Counted from the stretch's first letter, positions 28,521 to 38,625 are shown. The stretch: 64,000 nt of DNA from an uncultured Cyclobacteriaceae bacterium (GCA_943788235.1 CALSPM010000002.1:719983-783982); one strand, 5' to 3'. The notes: generated by a model from the sequence alone, not told the origin. Translations and numbers: made by a program.

Positions 28521-29259
28521 TATTTTTTTCTTGGTTAGTGGCTCAAGTCAATAATTATTACACCTTATTAAATATTTTATTGTTTTGGATATGGGGTAAT
28601 CGGAATTAATGAGTCCAATCTTATACTGAGTATTGGTGATAACGTTTAGCATACGAAATGTAATTTATCATTTTCTCTTAGGTCAAATTGATTGCTAAAA
28701 ATAAGACTAACGAAACATCTCTAAAAATATGAGAGAAAAGGAGACTCAAGGATAGAATTTATTTAATCAGTTTTATGGTTGTTTTATTAATAATAACTTT
28801 TCAATTTTAATATTAATTTATTTGGATTGAAAAATAAATTAGTTGTATTGTATCATACATAATTTCAAACTAACGTAAATCACTTCAACACTCTCATGAA
28901 ACACTTCCCTTTCTAACACTTCAAAATAAGCCTCAAACTCCTCCAATTTACGACTGTTAATCAAGGCTGTAGATTAATCTTTTTTTGTAAAATGAAGATT
29001 AGTGCCTTTACATTCAAGGACCAGATCAATGAGGAGGAGGGCTAGAGAAAAGAGAGGAAATAATGACATATTATAGCACTAAAAATGGGGGTAATTTGAG
29101 GAGGTTTTGTGTTGAAATTTGATGCAAATTTTTCTTCTACCCATCTTCTACCGACACTTTTTTTTGTCCCAAAAAGTGCTTATATTAGCTCTAAATAGGG
29201 ATTATTTTTAAGAGAAAGAGTTCAAATGATAATATCAATAATATACAAAGGATTGAGTC
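28521..29259. other. Gene-poor stretch with a short coding relic
   Basis: On the minus strand near 28860-28970 a short frame reads SRKLEEFEAYFEVLEREVFH, helical and charged, ending soon after; it looks like a gene tail. The promoter-like 19-mer shared with 24996 lies at 29067-29085 on the same strand but no gene follows it. Otherwise nothing is supported. Confidence 0.35.
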
Positions 29260-30282
29260 TTACATCCAGGGAGTATGCATAACTACACCCGTTCCATTTT
29301 CAGAGGAAAGTATCACCTCCCCGTTGTGAAAGCGAGGACCGGAAGCAATGTCGTTGCAGATGAGCAAGGGACCATCCATATCCACAAAATCTAGCATCGG
29401 CAATAATTGACTGATCGCTGAAATACCCACAGATGACTCGGTCATACAACCCACCATGACCATCAAGCCCATTGATTGTGCCTGAGCAATCATCTTCCGA
29501 GCCACCAACAAGCCTCCACATTTCATTAATTTTATGTTTACCCCATGAAAGTAGCCTTTACAAGGTGCCACATCGGTCATTTCAATACAACTTTCATCGG
29601 CCATGATTGGTAAGGTGCTGTATTTATAAACTTCGGCCATTCCCTCCCAATCTCCAGCCGCGAGGGGCTGCTCAATAAACTCTACGCCCAGCTCCTTAAA
29701 AGACTGAGCATATTCAATAGTTTGGGCAGCCGTCCAAGCACAATTGGCATCTACCCGGAAAACAGCATCTGTTGTTTTTCGAAGTGCTTTTACGATACTT
29801 AAATCATCATCGGTTCCCAATTTTATTTTATAAACAGGCCAAGGAAAAGCCTTGATTTTTGATTCCATTTTGGAGAGCTCATCTATCCCAATCGTATAAT
29901 TGGTCAAAGGCATGCGGGAGGTATCTAAATCCCAATATTGATGGATCGGAATTCCATTGATTTTACCATATAAATCATGTGCTGCAACATCCAATGTACA
30001 CAAGGCAAAACTATTTCCTTGAAAAAAAGATTGTAAGTCTTCAATAAATAGCTCTAAAGACTCAAAAGGGGTTTTTTCAATATGATGCCTGTTTTTCTCC
30101 AGAATTTCAATGATGGATGCTACAGGTCTTTGATAATACTTACTCGCTGTCGCTTCCCCAAAACCCATCTTACCCTGATGCTCAAGACCCACAATCAACG
30201 TCTGCTGAATGTTGCGTTGATCATGCGCTATTTTGAAGGTGTCATATAGATGAAGATCAAAAGTTTTATAGTATAATTTCAT
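29260..30282 (-). CDS. Dipeptide epimerase (enolase superfamily, L-Ala-D/L-Glu epimerase type)
   Basis: I start at ATG 30282 (MKLYYKTFDLHLYDTFKIA); an in-frame ATG at 30375 adds 31 implausible residues. 340 residues. Muconate-lactonizing-subgroup features: VYKIKLG (K-x-K catalytic lysines), VDANCAW, FIEQPL and ADES as metal ligands, and IKLMKCGG with the second catalytic lysine, followed by MVGCMTESSVG. The enzyme epimerises dipeptides such as those from murein recycling. A penicillin acylase and dipeptide-related genes are in the wider region but not in one operon. Confidence 0.85.
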   Translation of the reverse strand: MKLYYKTFDLHLYDTFKIAHDQRNIQQTLIVGLEHQGKMGFGEATASKYYQRPVASIIEILEKNRHHIEKTPFESLELFIEDLQSFFQGNSFALCTLDVAAHDLYGKINGIPIHQYWDLDTSRMPLTNYTIGIDELSKMESKIKAFPWPVYKIKLGTDDDLSIVKALRKTTDAVFRVDANCAWTAAQTIEYAQSFKELGVEFIEQPLAAGDWEGMAEVYKYSTLPIMADESCIEMTDVAPCKGYFHGVNIKLMKCGGLLVARKMIAQAQSMGLMVMVGCMTESSVGISAISQLLPMLDFVDMDGPLLICNDIASGPRFHNGEVILSSENGTGVVMHTPWM

Positions 30283-30429
30283 TTGATAAGTTTTTTTTAG
30301 AAAAGGAGTAATAACAGACCACATCTTATTTATCCTCCAAGTAAAGATAATATATACCAATCCCATAAACGGCATCAGTACAGAATGCTAGATGATAATT
30401 GCTCCAATACATCATTAAGATAAATACCC

Positions 30430-30790
30430 GCCAGAATAATCTCTACTAAATACCTTTGTGATTATATCAATTTTCTCAGAGGAACGCTCCAACCTATTTT
30501 CGTCCTTCTTTCAAGGTAAGAAGTCACATTTATGAAACCAAGTATTCAGATTAGCTTCTGGAACCAGTACATTGTCTCCGTTGACTCAGGTAAAAACCCA
30601 TTAAAATCCCGTTTCATTTTTGATGTAAAGAGGGGCTGTATTTCATCAAAACTCCTTTGCCATCCGGCGAAATAATCCGGTGGATATAAGGTCTATGATT
30701 GGGTCTGGCGTACTAGGTCAAAATAGTTCATTGGCCCCTTATAGGTATATTCCAATGATTCCTGATTTTCTATAATACAAAGATTGATTT
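30430..30790 (-). pseudogene. Relic of a DUF6807 (PmoA-family) gene
   Basis: Minus-strand pieces in different frames read NQESLEYTYKGPMNYF, RPYIHRIISPDGKGVL and YSPSLHQK followed by stop and NGILMGF. This follows the DUF6807 pattern R-P-Y-x-H-P-[IL]-x-x-P-[DG]-G, then P-G-H-H-x-H-Q-x-G-[IL]-[FY]-x-G-F. Several frameshifts and stops are present. DUF6807 genes often neighbour Gfo/Idh/MocA oxidoreductases and PVC-type cytochromes, as here, so this was probably part of the same functional set. Confidence 0.55.
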
Positions 30791-30957
30791 CGCCTGCGTC
30801 TCTTTAAACTCGTTCCTTGATTTTTGACAAGAAAAAAGAACAACCATGACCGCTGAAATATAAAAATAATTATTTCTCAAAGCTTTGATCATGCCTACTA
30901 TTGATCCAAATATTAAAGCCCCACCTGATTATTCATCAAAAGAACGCCAATGAGCGA

Positions 30958-32082
30958 TCAAACTTTGGGCTCGATGGTGAATTCTGGAAGCCTTACTCTT
31001 TCGCCTCCATTCATCGCAGATTCATGAGCGCATATCCCTACACACGTCCAATTAGCACTCTTTACGGCATTGGGCCAAGGTTCACGATCTTCTGCCAATG
31101 ACGTGACAAACTCATGAACTATGTGAGGGTGTGATCCACCATGTCCTCCCCCTTGCAGAAAAGAAAGATGCTTGTCATCTTGAATAGTTTTAGTAAAAGG
31201 TCTGATTTCTGGGGGTAATAAATGCGCGAAATCAGGAATATTGATTCGTGATGGGATTTCATTTTCAGGTTTTTTAGCCGTATGAATAATATGTTCATCG
31301 CCCTCAACTAAGCCCCATTCGAATGATTTTTTTGTACCATAAATATCAAAAGATTCTCTATACTGTCGTGCCGTATCATATAAAAATCGCCATACTTGAG
31401 CTGAAAGATCCATCTCTTTGATTTTGATATGACAAGATTCAACCGCAAAAGAATTACCAGAGAGCTGCCTGATTTCTTCATTCACGCTACCCGAACCGAA
31501 GCATGAGACGTACTCAGCACAACCATTTACCAAACCCAGCACGGGAGAAACCACATGGGTAGCATAATGCATGGGTATCATTTTTTTCCAATAATCCGGC
31601 CAACCTTCCATATCTTGAGGGTGCGAGGCCTTCATAAACTGAATATCTCCAAGATCACCACGCTCATACATTTCCTTGATGAAAAAAAACTCCCTACTGT
31701 AGACCACTGTTTCGGCCATCATGTATTTGAGCCCTGTGGCTTTAACCAATGAGACGATCTCTTCACATTCAGCGATCGCAGTAGCCATGGGAACTGTGCA
31801 AATCACATGCTTGCCAGATTTCAATGCTTCAATAGACATCCAGCCATGGTCACCAATGGGTGAATTGATGTGAACAAAATCTACCAAAGGGTCCCTCAAA
31901 ACCTCTTGATAATCATCGTACCGATTTTCAATATTGAAATGGTCCCCAATGCCCTTGAGTTCGGCCCGATCTCTCCGACAAATGCCATGGAGCATGGCAT
32001 CTGGATGCTGCTGATAAATCGGAATAAATTCCGCTCCAAAACCAAGACCTACCAAGACTACCCTATACTTTCTCATACTCAA
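30958..32082 (-). CDS. Gfo/Idh/MocA family oxidoreductase
   Basis: 374 residues. N-terminal Rossmann fold with VGLGFGAEF (residues ~11-19), a FVHINSPIGDH strand and CTVPMATAIAE in the place of the usual E-K-P catalytic segment, so the canonical Lys is replaced by Met/Ala-type residues. The C-terminal alpha/beta domain has HYATHVVSPVL and GGHGGSHPHIVHEF with several His. Members oxidise or rearrange sugars and cyclitols with NAD(P). The DUF6807 relic lies downstream and a PVC-type dehydrogenase upstream. Substrate unknown. Confidence 0.85.
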   Translation of the reverse strand: MSMRKYRVVLVGLGFGAEFIPIYQQHPDAMLHGICRRDRAELKGIGDHFNIENRYDDYQEVLRDPLVDFVHINSPIGDHGWMSIEALKSGKHVICTVPMATAIAECEEIVSLVKATGLKYMMAETVVYSREFFFIKEMYERGDLGDIQFMKASHPQDMEGWPDYWKKMIPMHYATHVVSPVLGLVNGCAEYVSCFGSGSVNEEIRQLSGNSFAVESCHIKIKEMDLSAQVWRFLYDTARQYRESFDIYGTKKSFEWGLVEGDEHIIHTAKKPENEIPSRINIPDFAHLLPPEIRPFTKTIQDDKHLSFLQGGGHGGSHPHIVHEFVTSLAEDREPWPNAVKSANWTCVGICAHESAMNGGERVRLPEFTIEPKV

Positions 32083-32303
32083 ACATCATTAGAAGTTGTA
32101 TCTTATCATCATCCAGCATAAACGGAAGTAAAGAATACTGGTCCCTTAACATATTGGAAATTACACCTACTAAATTATGAAATATTTTTAGAATGGAGCT
32201 CTGTTTTAATCAAAATAGCTATCCGCGAAGTTTTGAACAAGGTAACGGAACCCACAGATGTATAAAAATAAAACTCTTGTCTGGCAAATGTTTTATTCAA
32301 CCC

Positions 32304-32390
32304 GTTGTAGTTAAATTTGAGTGTTTACTCTGTGTAAAACACGCTCTTATAATTTAACTCTTATTAGTTCACTTTTGCTGACGGTATACA
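32304..32390 (-). mobile_element. Solo right end of the IS3-family element
   Basis: TTGTAGTTAAATTTGAGTGT through GCTGACGGTATACA matches the last ~87 bp of the complete IS (positions upstream of OrfA), with a few changes and one deleted T. No transposase is attached. It lies just downstream of the PVC-type gene, and marks an old insertion followed by deletion. Confidence 0.8.
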
Positions 32391-32408
32391 TTAATATTAA
32401 TACCCATA

Positions 32409-34484
32409 TTAATCACCTTCCATACTCGCCAAAAATGCAATAACATCCCGAAGCTCTCTTTTAGTCATAATCTGTCCCATCGGAGGCATACTTGAAGGCG
32501 CATTAGTACGCGTTTGTATTCTTTCCAGAGGAATATCCAGAGGTTCGGCTTCCGTTGTTTTTAAGATAAGCTCTTCATCATTTTCTTCCATTAAAATACC
32601 AGCTACCACTTGACCCCCTTTTAGGGTAAGAGTTACAACGCCATAACCTGGGGACAGTCGCTTACTTGGCTCAACCAACGCTTCTAGCAATTGTTTACGC
32701 GTCAATAGACCTCCAATTTCACCTAAATTAGGTCCTACACCCAAAGAACCTTTTTCCACACCATGACATCTCACACATTGCCCAGCACTGCCCTCGTAGA
32801 AATAATTTCGCCCGTTTTCTATGCTCCCTCCATACATGACCTCATCGAAATCCGAAGACTTATCCGTTACTAAAGCGGCCAATTGAAGGCTTAGATACTC
32901 ACTATGCGTTCGTGCAATGGCTTCACTCAAGTCAAGGTGAAGGTTGGGATCTAAATTATTACTACCCATCTTTACTATTAATTTCTCCATCAGCCCTTGC
33001 GTAAGTAGCGTATCCAGCTGACCTAATACCTTAAATAATTTTTGCTTTTCTAAAACGGAACCCTCTCCGAGAACGGCCCTCATGGTATCATCAAAATTCT
33101 CCTTACCGAGGGGCACTTCAGTCAAAAGTCCAATGGCCTCGGCACGCACTAAAGATGATTTATCCCTCATTCCTAGCATCACCATTTGATCAAGAAGCTC
33201 ATAATCTAATTGACCAAGGGCCAATAGGGCCGCAGCGCGGACCTGTGCACCCTCATTATTTTCTAATAACTCAACGATTTTCTGTGATGCCGCCTGCTCA
33301 CCAACTTGAGCAAACATACCTACCAAAGCTACCTTCACCTGCATCTCATTTTCGATATCTAAGCGTGCTATCATTGGCTTCAAATGATGCTTTAGCAATT
33401 CTGTATCTCTCTTTTGATGGCCTCTGAAGCGTCCATCTACCCGGTCCAATAAAGAAGGCTCAGCCCACTGACTCAAGGCATTAATCGCCTCCACTTTCAG
33501 TACCACGGGAATTTCATCACTTTGAGCAAATTGAACTAGCCATGCCAACGTTTCTGGACTTCCCAGTCTTGAAGCAGCATTGATCACCCTTCTTCCCAAT
33601 GCTTCGGATTGTAATTGAGTATTTTTAAGTAATGAAGCCAAATCAGGTAACGCTTCTTCCACCGACCAATCGTCATTAATGGCTCTGGCAGCTTCTAGTA
33701 CAATATATTCATCTTCATCTGTCAAAAAATATTTTAAATCTGGATGCGACCATCTTCGCATGACCAAAACGGCTGCCAATCTCAATGATTTATTTGGACT
33801 GTCCAAGAGATCAAGTATAGGTTGCTCTACACCTATTCGGCTCAATGCCAATACAGCCACATGTCTTAGATATACGTCCTGATCTTTATTTTCAACGAGC
33901 ATTTGAAGCAAGCCATTCACAGCCGTTTGGTCTTTTAACCTGCCTAACGCTTGGGCCGCATAAAATTGAACACGAGGATGTTCATTTTCCAATAATGCGA
34001 TGAATTGAGGTCCGGCAGCAGCATATTTGACATCTCCCAATACTTTTGCCGTCTGTGCCATGACTTCAGCATCTTCATCAGATAAATAACTCATCAATAC
34101 TGAACCATGGTCACTGCCTTGAGCCATCAATTGCCCCATGCCCCATATACCATGAATCCGCATCAATTGATGCTCTTGCTGAGCAATGGCTTTTGCTAAA
34201 TTTTCAGAATCCCCTTTGTCAACCAATGCAAACTGTGCTTTTTGACGGATCCGCATATCCGCATAATTCAATAATTCAAAGAGCTTGGAGGCGTCAGCCT
34301 TTTGATAATCCATTTCCATCAGTGCTTTGGTCTCAAGACGCTCAGCTTGAAGATCATTTTCGTCTTCTGTCACATCCAGTCGCCACACTGCGGCCGTAAT
34401 TTTTAGTTCCCCAGCCATTGATCCAATCCGCAAAATACAAGGCCCCATCAGGGCCAAAGCGAATACCCGTGGGGAGCAATCCAC
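32409..34484 (-). CDS. PVC-type dehydrogenase, C-terminal frame: HEAT repeats and cytochrome c domain
   Basis: 691 codons. The part before about LDVTEDENDL is read out of frame; from there the protein continues the upstream frame. Helical HEAT-like repeats (residues ~60-520; for example DEDAEVMAQTAKVLGDVKYA) lead to a cytochrome c domain with CVRCH near residue 570 and a probable distal Met in SSMPPMG. In PVC-type heme-binding proteins this follows a propeller dehydrogenase domain, found here in the frame at 34354-35799. One single-base shift near 34390 separates them; the joined gene 32409-35799 would give about 1,130 residues. Confidence 0.8.
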   Translation of the reverse strand: MDCSPRVFALALMGPCILRIGSMAGELKITAAVWRLDVTEDENDLQAERLETKALMEMDYQKADASKLFELLNYADMRIRQKAQFALVDKGDSENLAKAIAQQEHQLMRIHGIWGMGQLMAQGSDHGSVLMSYLSDEDAEVMAQTAKVLGDVKYAAAGPQFIALLENEHPRVQFYAAQALGRLKDQTAVNGLLQMLVENKDQDVYLRHVAVLALSRIGVEQPILDLLDSPNKSLRLAAVLVMRRWSHPDLKYFLTDEDEYIVLEAARAINDDWSVEEALPDLASLLKNTQLQSEALGRRVINAASRLGSPETLAWLVQFAQSDEIPVVLKVEAINALSQWAEPSLLDRVDGRFRGHQKRDTELLKHHLKPMIARLDIENEMQVKVALVGMFAQVGEQAASQKIVELLENNEGAQVRAAALLALGQLDYELLDQMVMLGMRDKSSLVRAEAIGLLTEVPLGKENFDDTMRAVLGEGSVLEKQKLFKVLGQLDTLLTQGLMEKLIVKMGSNNLDPNLHLDLSEAIARTHSEYLSLQLAALVTDKSSDFDEVMYGGSIENGRNYFYEGSAGQCVRCHGVEKGSLGVGPNLGEIGGLLTRKQLLEALVEPSKRLSPGYGVVTLTLKGGQVVAGILMEENDEELILKTTEAEPLDIPLERIQTRTNAPSSMPPMGQIMTKRELRDVIAFLASMEGD

Positions 34485-35799
34485 CCATCACTTCGGTCTC
34501 TCTTTCCAGCTCAAATGAAAATCCTTTGCGCTTCAAGGTAAATCCCCAAATATGAGATCCAGAAGGATTACCAACAAATTCACTCACAAAAAAATGATTT
34601 TTCCATTTTTTCCCTAAACCGGTGCCTGGATTGTAAGTAAAACCCGTTGGGCCATTGTGATAATTCATTATTGGGGGAAGCATATAGGCGGCTTGGCCAT
34701 CCCATCGAGGTTTGAACATAACTTCGTCCATCCAAACATTATAACCATTATTTTTAGGATCCGTGTATTTACCGTATTGCCAATTGGACCTCCAGCCTGT
34801 ATCTGAACCCTCGACGATATGAACCAGTCTTTCACTTTCACCTTCATGATCGCCATCATTGTCTTGACCGATGATATTTCCGTATTCATCAAAGGCAAAT
34901 TCATGAGTATTTCGCAACCCTGCAGCAAACACTTCAAAGTCCGATCCGTCCGGATTGGATCTCACCAAAACTCCTTGATTGGGATAGAAATGATTTTTTC
35001 CTTCTTTATCTGTAAGATTGGCTCCAATATCACCTATCCCCCAATAAATTTTCCCATCGGGCCCTTCTATGGCACCCGACATACCATGTCCACTGAAGCC
35101 AATGTGAACCGCAAAACCTGTATTGATCGATTCTTTCGATTCATAATAACCGTCCTGATCTTCGTCTTTCAATCGCCACATGTCTGGACCAATACCCACA
35201 AACATGTCTTGGTCTCGCACCAACAAAGCACCTGCTACATCGGTGATTTCATTGTGGAAATCATTCAATACACGGGTAGATACCTCGGCCATACCATCTC
35301 CATCAAGATCCTGCAATTTCCAAACTTCGTCTCGTTCTACTGCTAAATCTCTCCAATCATGAACCCCATCTGAATTGAGATCCTTTAACCAACTGTTTTT
35401 CTCACTTTTTTCAGTAGCAAATATGTCTTTTAATAAATTCCGACGTTCCTCAACCGATTTTAAGGCAATCGATCTGGTCATCCAATCTTCATGTCCTCTG
35501 ATATCAAATTCCGAGTTTTTCTGTCGATTGGTTCTTGTCAGAAAGACATTACCCGAATCATCTATGGACATAGCGATGGGATCAGGTGCCAAAGAATCCG
35601 TAGCCCAAAGGTTTATGCGTAAGCCTTCCGCTAATTGAATGGGCGTGGTTTCAGTGATCTCCTTTGCTTTTAAAAAACTACTTGTAGGTGCCTCCCGAAC
35701 AACTAATAAAGGCTCGGTCGCCTGATCAATTTGATCTTTCTGACAGGCAAGTAAAAAAAACAAAAAACAAATCTTCAGTCTATTTAAAAAAGTGCGCAT
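34354..35799 (-). CDS. PVC-type membrane dehydrogenase, N-terminal frame: lipoprotein with propeller domain
   Basis: 481 codons. A lipoprotein signal (ICFLFFLLACQ, lipidated Cys19) is followed by a six-bladed propeller typical of PVC-type heme-binding dehydrogenases (LWATDSLAPDPIAMSIDDSG, FSGHGMSGAIEGPDGKIYWG, GLRNTHEFAFDEYGN, GIRFGPDGALYFADW). It should run on into WRLDVTEDEN, but a one-base shift after KNYGR ends the frame. Such proteins are thought to oxidise sugars or other substrates and pass electrons to the attached cytochrome domain. Confidence 0.8.
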   Translation of the reverse strand: MRTFLNRLKICFLFFLLACQKDQIDQATEPLLVVREAPTSSFLKAKEITETTPIQLAEGLRINLWATDSLAPDPIAMSIDDSGNVFLTRTNRQKNSEFDIRGHEDWMTRSIALKSVEERRNLLKDIFATEKSEKNSWLKDLNSDGVHDWRDLAVERDEVWKLQDLDGDGMAEVSTRVLNDFHNEITDVAGALLVRDQDMFVGIGPDMWRLKDEDQDGYYESKESINTGFAVHIGFSGHGMSGAIEGPDGKIYWGIGDIGANLTDKEGKNHFYPNQGVLVRSNPDGSDFEVFAAGLRNTHEFAFDEYGNIIGQDNDGDHEGESERLVHIVEGSDTGWRSNWQYGKYTDPKNNGYNVWMDEVMFKPRWDGQAAYMLPPIMNYHNGPTGFTYNPGTGLGKKWKNHFFVSEFVGNPSGSHIWGFTLKRKGFSFELERETEVMGGLLPTGIRFGPDGALYFADWINGWGTKNYGRSVATGCDRRRK

Positions 35800-35986
35800 A
35801 AGTATGGTATAAAGATAAGCCCAAAATCACTTGCTTGAAACACTTTGACCTAGTGGTAATGAAAAAAAGTGATTGAAAAATTACAATTAAATTAAATCAA
35901 AGAAAAGCTTGGAAACTAAGAATTTTTTTTAATCAAAACGAAATTAACGCGTATCCGCATATTATTCTAGTGATATTAAAAAAAAC

Positions 35987-38038
35987 TCATTTGGGATGAT
36001 AAATCCGCTCAGCCTGATTGCGCACTATATCAATGTCTAGGGTCATCTGCTTTCGCTCTTGATTCACAAACATATCCATTTGATCCGCATAATGGGGACT
36101 TTCGGGCCGATTTGAGGCGCCATAGCTGTTGACCGTTTCAATAATGGGAAGTCCTTTGCTCGGATAACGCACCAACATAATATAGGAATCTCCCGCCACC
36201 CCTTTTACTTTCCCTTCCTTGTAAGGTCTGCTGTACATCGCTGCCAAGACATCTCCTAATCCTCGTATAGGTAATGTCCTATCTCCTCGAACTAAAAACT
36301 GATACTCACCCATGGTGACCTCAATTTTTCCGAAATTATTCAGTAATTTTTCATGAGCATAATGTAGAGACTCTATCATTTCCACTGCTTTCACCTCATC
36401 CACATCAATCCACTTTTTCTTCCTCATGAGATGAAAATAAAATTCATTGAAATGCGCTGCTCCTACTTCATTTAATTCACCACTGCGATTCCATTTTTGT
36501 AAGATACGAACAGTTGGAGCAGCCTTTCCAGCCAGTAAGGGGTCCATACGGAATACTGCATTTACATTGATATTATAATAAAGGGAATCAGGCAGTTTAA
36601 CATCATATTTAATGGATAAAAAATTTTCCCATGTGATTGTATCATATTCCTCCATGAGTTGCATAAAGCGAATACTTCTATTGTTCTCATGCAATTGATA
36701 GCCCATGGTGGAATCAAAATCATCAAAACTCAAATTGTCCCTTGCAGCACTGGCACTGTAGGCCGAATTATTGGTATTGAATAAATAACCCGATGAGGGA
36801 TTGGTCAACTGAGGCAATTCTTCAAATTTATGATAGTCATCTGTAAGGGTTCTAAACGTGTTTCCAGGCAAGGTCTTTTTCCAATCAAATTTTGAATCCC
36901 GAAAAGGAATCTTACCATTACTTACGTAAAATATATTGTCGTATCTATCCGCATACATAATGTTGAAACTTGGAATAGCTACCATTTCTAAAGCTTGTTT
37001 AAATTCGTTTAAATTTTGTGCTTTATTCATATTGTACCACTGCTCTATCGCTCTTATTTCATCAAAAACAGACATTTTAAAGGCAAAATAACCCTTATCA
37101 TTTTTGATGACTGGACCATATTTTGAATAATAAGCGGCTTTCTTTACCTTGATTTTTAAACCCATAAAGGTGCTGATTCGAAGCGCTATCTTCCGCTTTT
37201 CTAAGGTATGCCAAGTTGAATCCATTCGATATCTACGTTCATTTTGAGGATCTATTTCCAATTCGAATATGTCAATTTTATCGGGGTGGTTTACTGTATG
37301 TGCCCAACCCAAATGTTCATTGGTTCCATGAAATATGACCGGCCCCCCAGGAAAGAGACCCCCCATTGCATTCCAGCCCTCCTCGCTCACCAAGTGGGCT
37401 TCATACCACGCGGCCGGACCCTCTAAAGGCTGGTGGGCATTTACCGCTAACATGACATGATCACTTCCTGTTTTCTTTCGATTGAATGCAAAAGCATTGG
37501 AACCAATACCAATCAACGTCCCATGGTCAATATCGCCCTTAATCAAGCCCCCAATGACCCCATCTGCACCATCCATAATTGCCAATTGAAGGACATACGC
37601 TTGAAACACATCTTCAACTGTAATGGGAAAAGATTTTTTTACAAAAACTTCTTGAGGATGATGTTGAGCATACGCATTAAGGCCCGCCAGATAGCCCTTA
37701 ACAATATGTAAAAAATCTGGAGCAACTTCATCCAGATGTTCCGCGACTATTTCTTTGGTTCGAAGCAAGCCCACCACATAATCGGCAATGGCACCATCCT
37801 TCCCCAAATGTAAACCCAACATACCTTTGGCAGCCAATAAAGTAGTTTGGATAGTTCCAAAATCATCTTCGGCATGTGCCCAGGCCAATCCATAAGATAC
37901 CTGTGCGTCGGTAAGTGCATAAATGTGTGGTACCCCCCACTGATCTCGAATGATCTCAATTTGATCAGTATGCCATTGAGCTGAAATTTCAAGGGAAATA
38001 ACCAGCAATAATAATATCAAAAAGCAACTTTTAGCCAT
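35987..38038 (-). CDS. Penicillin acylase family N-terminal-nucleophile hydrolase
   Basis: 683 residues with a signal peptide (FLILLLLVISLEISAQ). The alpha-chain part has IIRDQWGVPHIYALTD and AHAEDDFGTIQ. The autocatalytic cleavage site is GIGSNAFAF with nucleophile Ser180. The beta-chain has NAHQPLEGPAAWYEAHL, NEHLGWAHTVN and later NNSAYSASAARDN. It is periplasmic and acts on amides: beta-lactams, acyl-homoserine lactones or similar; the substrate cannot be told. It is a single gene, with a 187-bp gap to the PVC-type gene downstream. Confidence 0.88.
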   Translation of the reverse strand: MAKSCFLILLLLVISLEISAQWHTDQIEIIRDQWGVPHIYALTDAQVSYGLAWAHAEDDFGTIQTTLLAAKGMLGLHLGKDGAIADYVVGLLRTKEIVAEHLDEVAPDFLHIVKGYLAGLNAYAQHHPQEVFVKKSFPITVEDVFQAYVLQLAIMDGADGVIGGLIKGDIDHGTLIGIGSNAFAFNRKKTGSDHVMLAVNAHQPLEGPAAWYEAHLVSEEGWNAMGGLFPGGPVIFHGTNEHLGWAHTVNHPDKIDIFELEIDPQNERRYRMDSTWHTLEKRKIALRISTFMGLKIKVKKAAYYSKYGPVIKNDKGYFAFKMSVFDEIRAIEQWYNMNKAQNLNEFKQALEMVAIPSFNIMYADRYDNIFYVSNGKIPFRDSKFDWKKTLPGNTFRTLTDDYHKFEELPQLTNPSSGYLFNTNNSAYSASAARDNLSFDDFDSTMGYQLHENNRSIRFMQLMEEYDTITWENFLSIKYDVKLPDSLYYNINVNAVFRMDPLLAGKAAPTVRILQKWNRSGELNEVGAAHFNEFYFHLMRKKKWIDVDEVKAVEMIESLHYAHEKLLNNFGKIEVTMGEYQFLVRGDRTLPIRGLGDVLAAMYSRPYKEGKVKGVAGDSYIMLVRYPSKGLPIIETVNSYGASNRPESPHYADQMDMFVNQERKQMTLDIDIVRNQAERIYHPK

Positions 38039-38235
38039 TTATAAAAAATATAAGTGTTTTTACAAGTTTAAGTTCCTGATTCATTCGTAGGCTAAGTTAT
38101 CCTAAGAATAATAATCCAAAATATTTCACCTCGTTAAATAATTCATCGAGAGGAATGAGAATTTTTTTTTATTTAAATCGTATTTAAAATCACATGATCT
38201 AAACTACGCGAAAATTCTCTGTGGCCTCTCAAATA

Positions 38236-38625
38236 TTAATTTGCCTCAATGTTTTTGATCCCGGGATCATCTACTTCAATCGAACCTAACCATGCGCACA
38301 TGGTTTTACTCGTTTCAAGCATTGCTGGATTACCTCCTATTTTAGTTTTTTTGGCGACGGGATCCCATGGCTTGATAGGAATAGGAATACATGATGACGG
38401 TATAAATACAGGCACAGGGCCTGCCATTTTCCAATTCATGGGATTGATGGGTGAAGTACAATTACCAAATGCCGGGATATTAAGGAAGGGCACAAAGTCC
38501 ATACTCGAAGCTACAGGTTTTACCATTGAGGTCAGCGTTTTACCTATAGGAAGTACAATCATACTTTTGGGGCCCGAACCGAAGGAGCACTTTAATTTGG
38601 CTCCCATACAAACGCATTTTGGCAT
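38236..38625 (-). CDS. DUF4280 PAAR-like protein
   Basis: 129 residues. The start CVCMGAKLKCSFGSGPKS, the middle IPAFGNCTSPINP, the CIPIPIKPWDP turn and KIGGNPAMLETSKTMCAW are a full match to the DUF4280 pattern (C-x-G-A-x-x-x-C-x-x-G, C-x-S-x-x-N-P, P-C-x-P, G-x-P-A-L, C-M-C-x-W). These PAAR-like proteins tip the spike of type VI or related contractile injection systems. No other such genes are in the window, so this is an orphan. A plus-strand frame of nearly equal length here is its mirror and is rejected. Confidence 0.85.
   Translation of the reverse strand: MPKCVCMGAKLKCSFGSGPKSMIVLPIGKTLTSMVKPVASSMDFVPFLNIPAFGNCTSPINPMNWKMAGPVPVFIPSSCIPIPIKPWDPVAKKTKIGGNPAMLETSKTMCAWLGSIEVDDPGIKNIEAN

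Noticed and set aside
34819-35346. 175-codon plus-strand frame within the PVC-type gene
   Set aside because: Antisense shadow of a well-conserved propeller domain.
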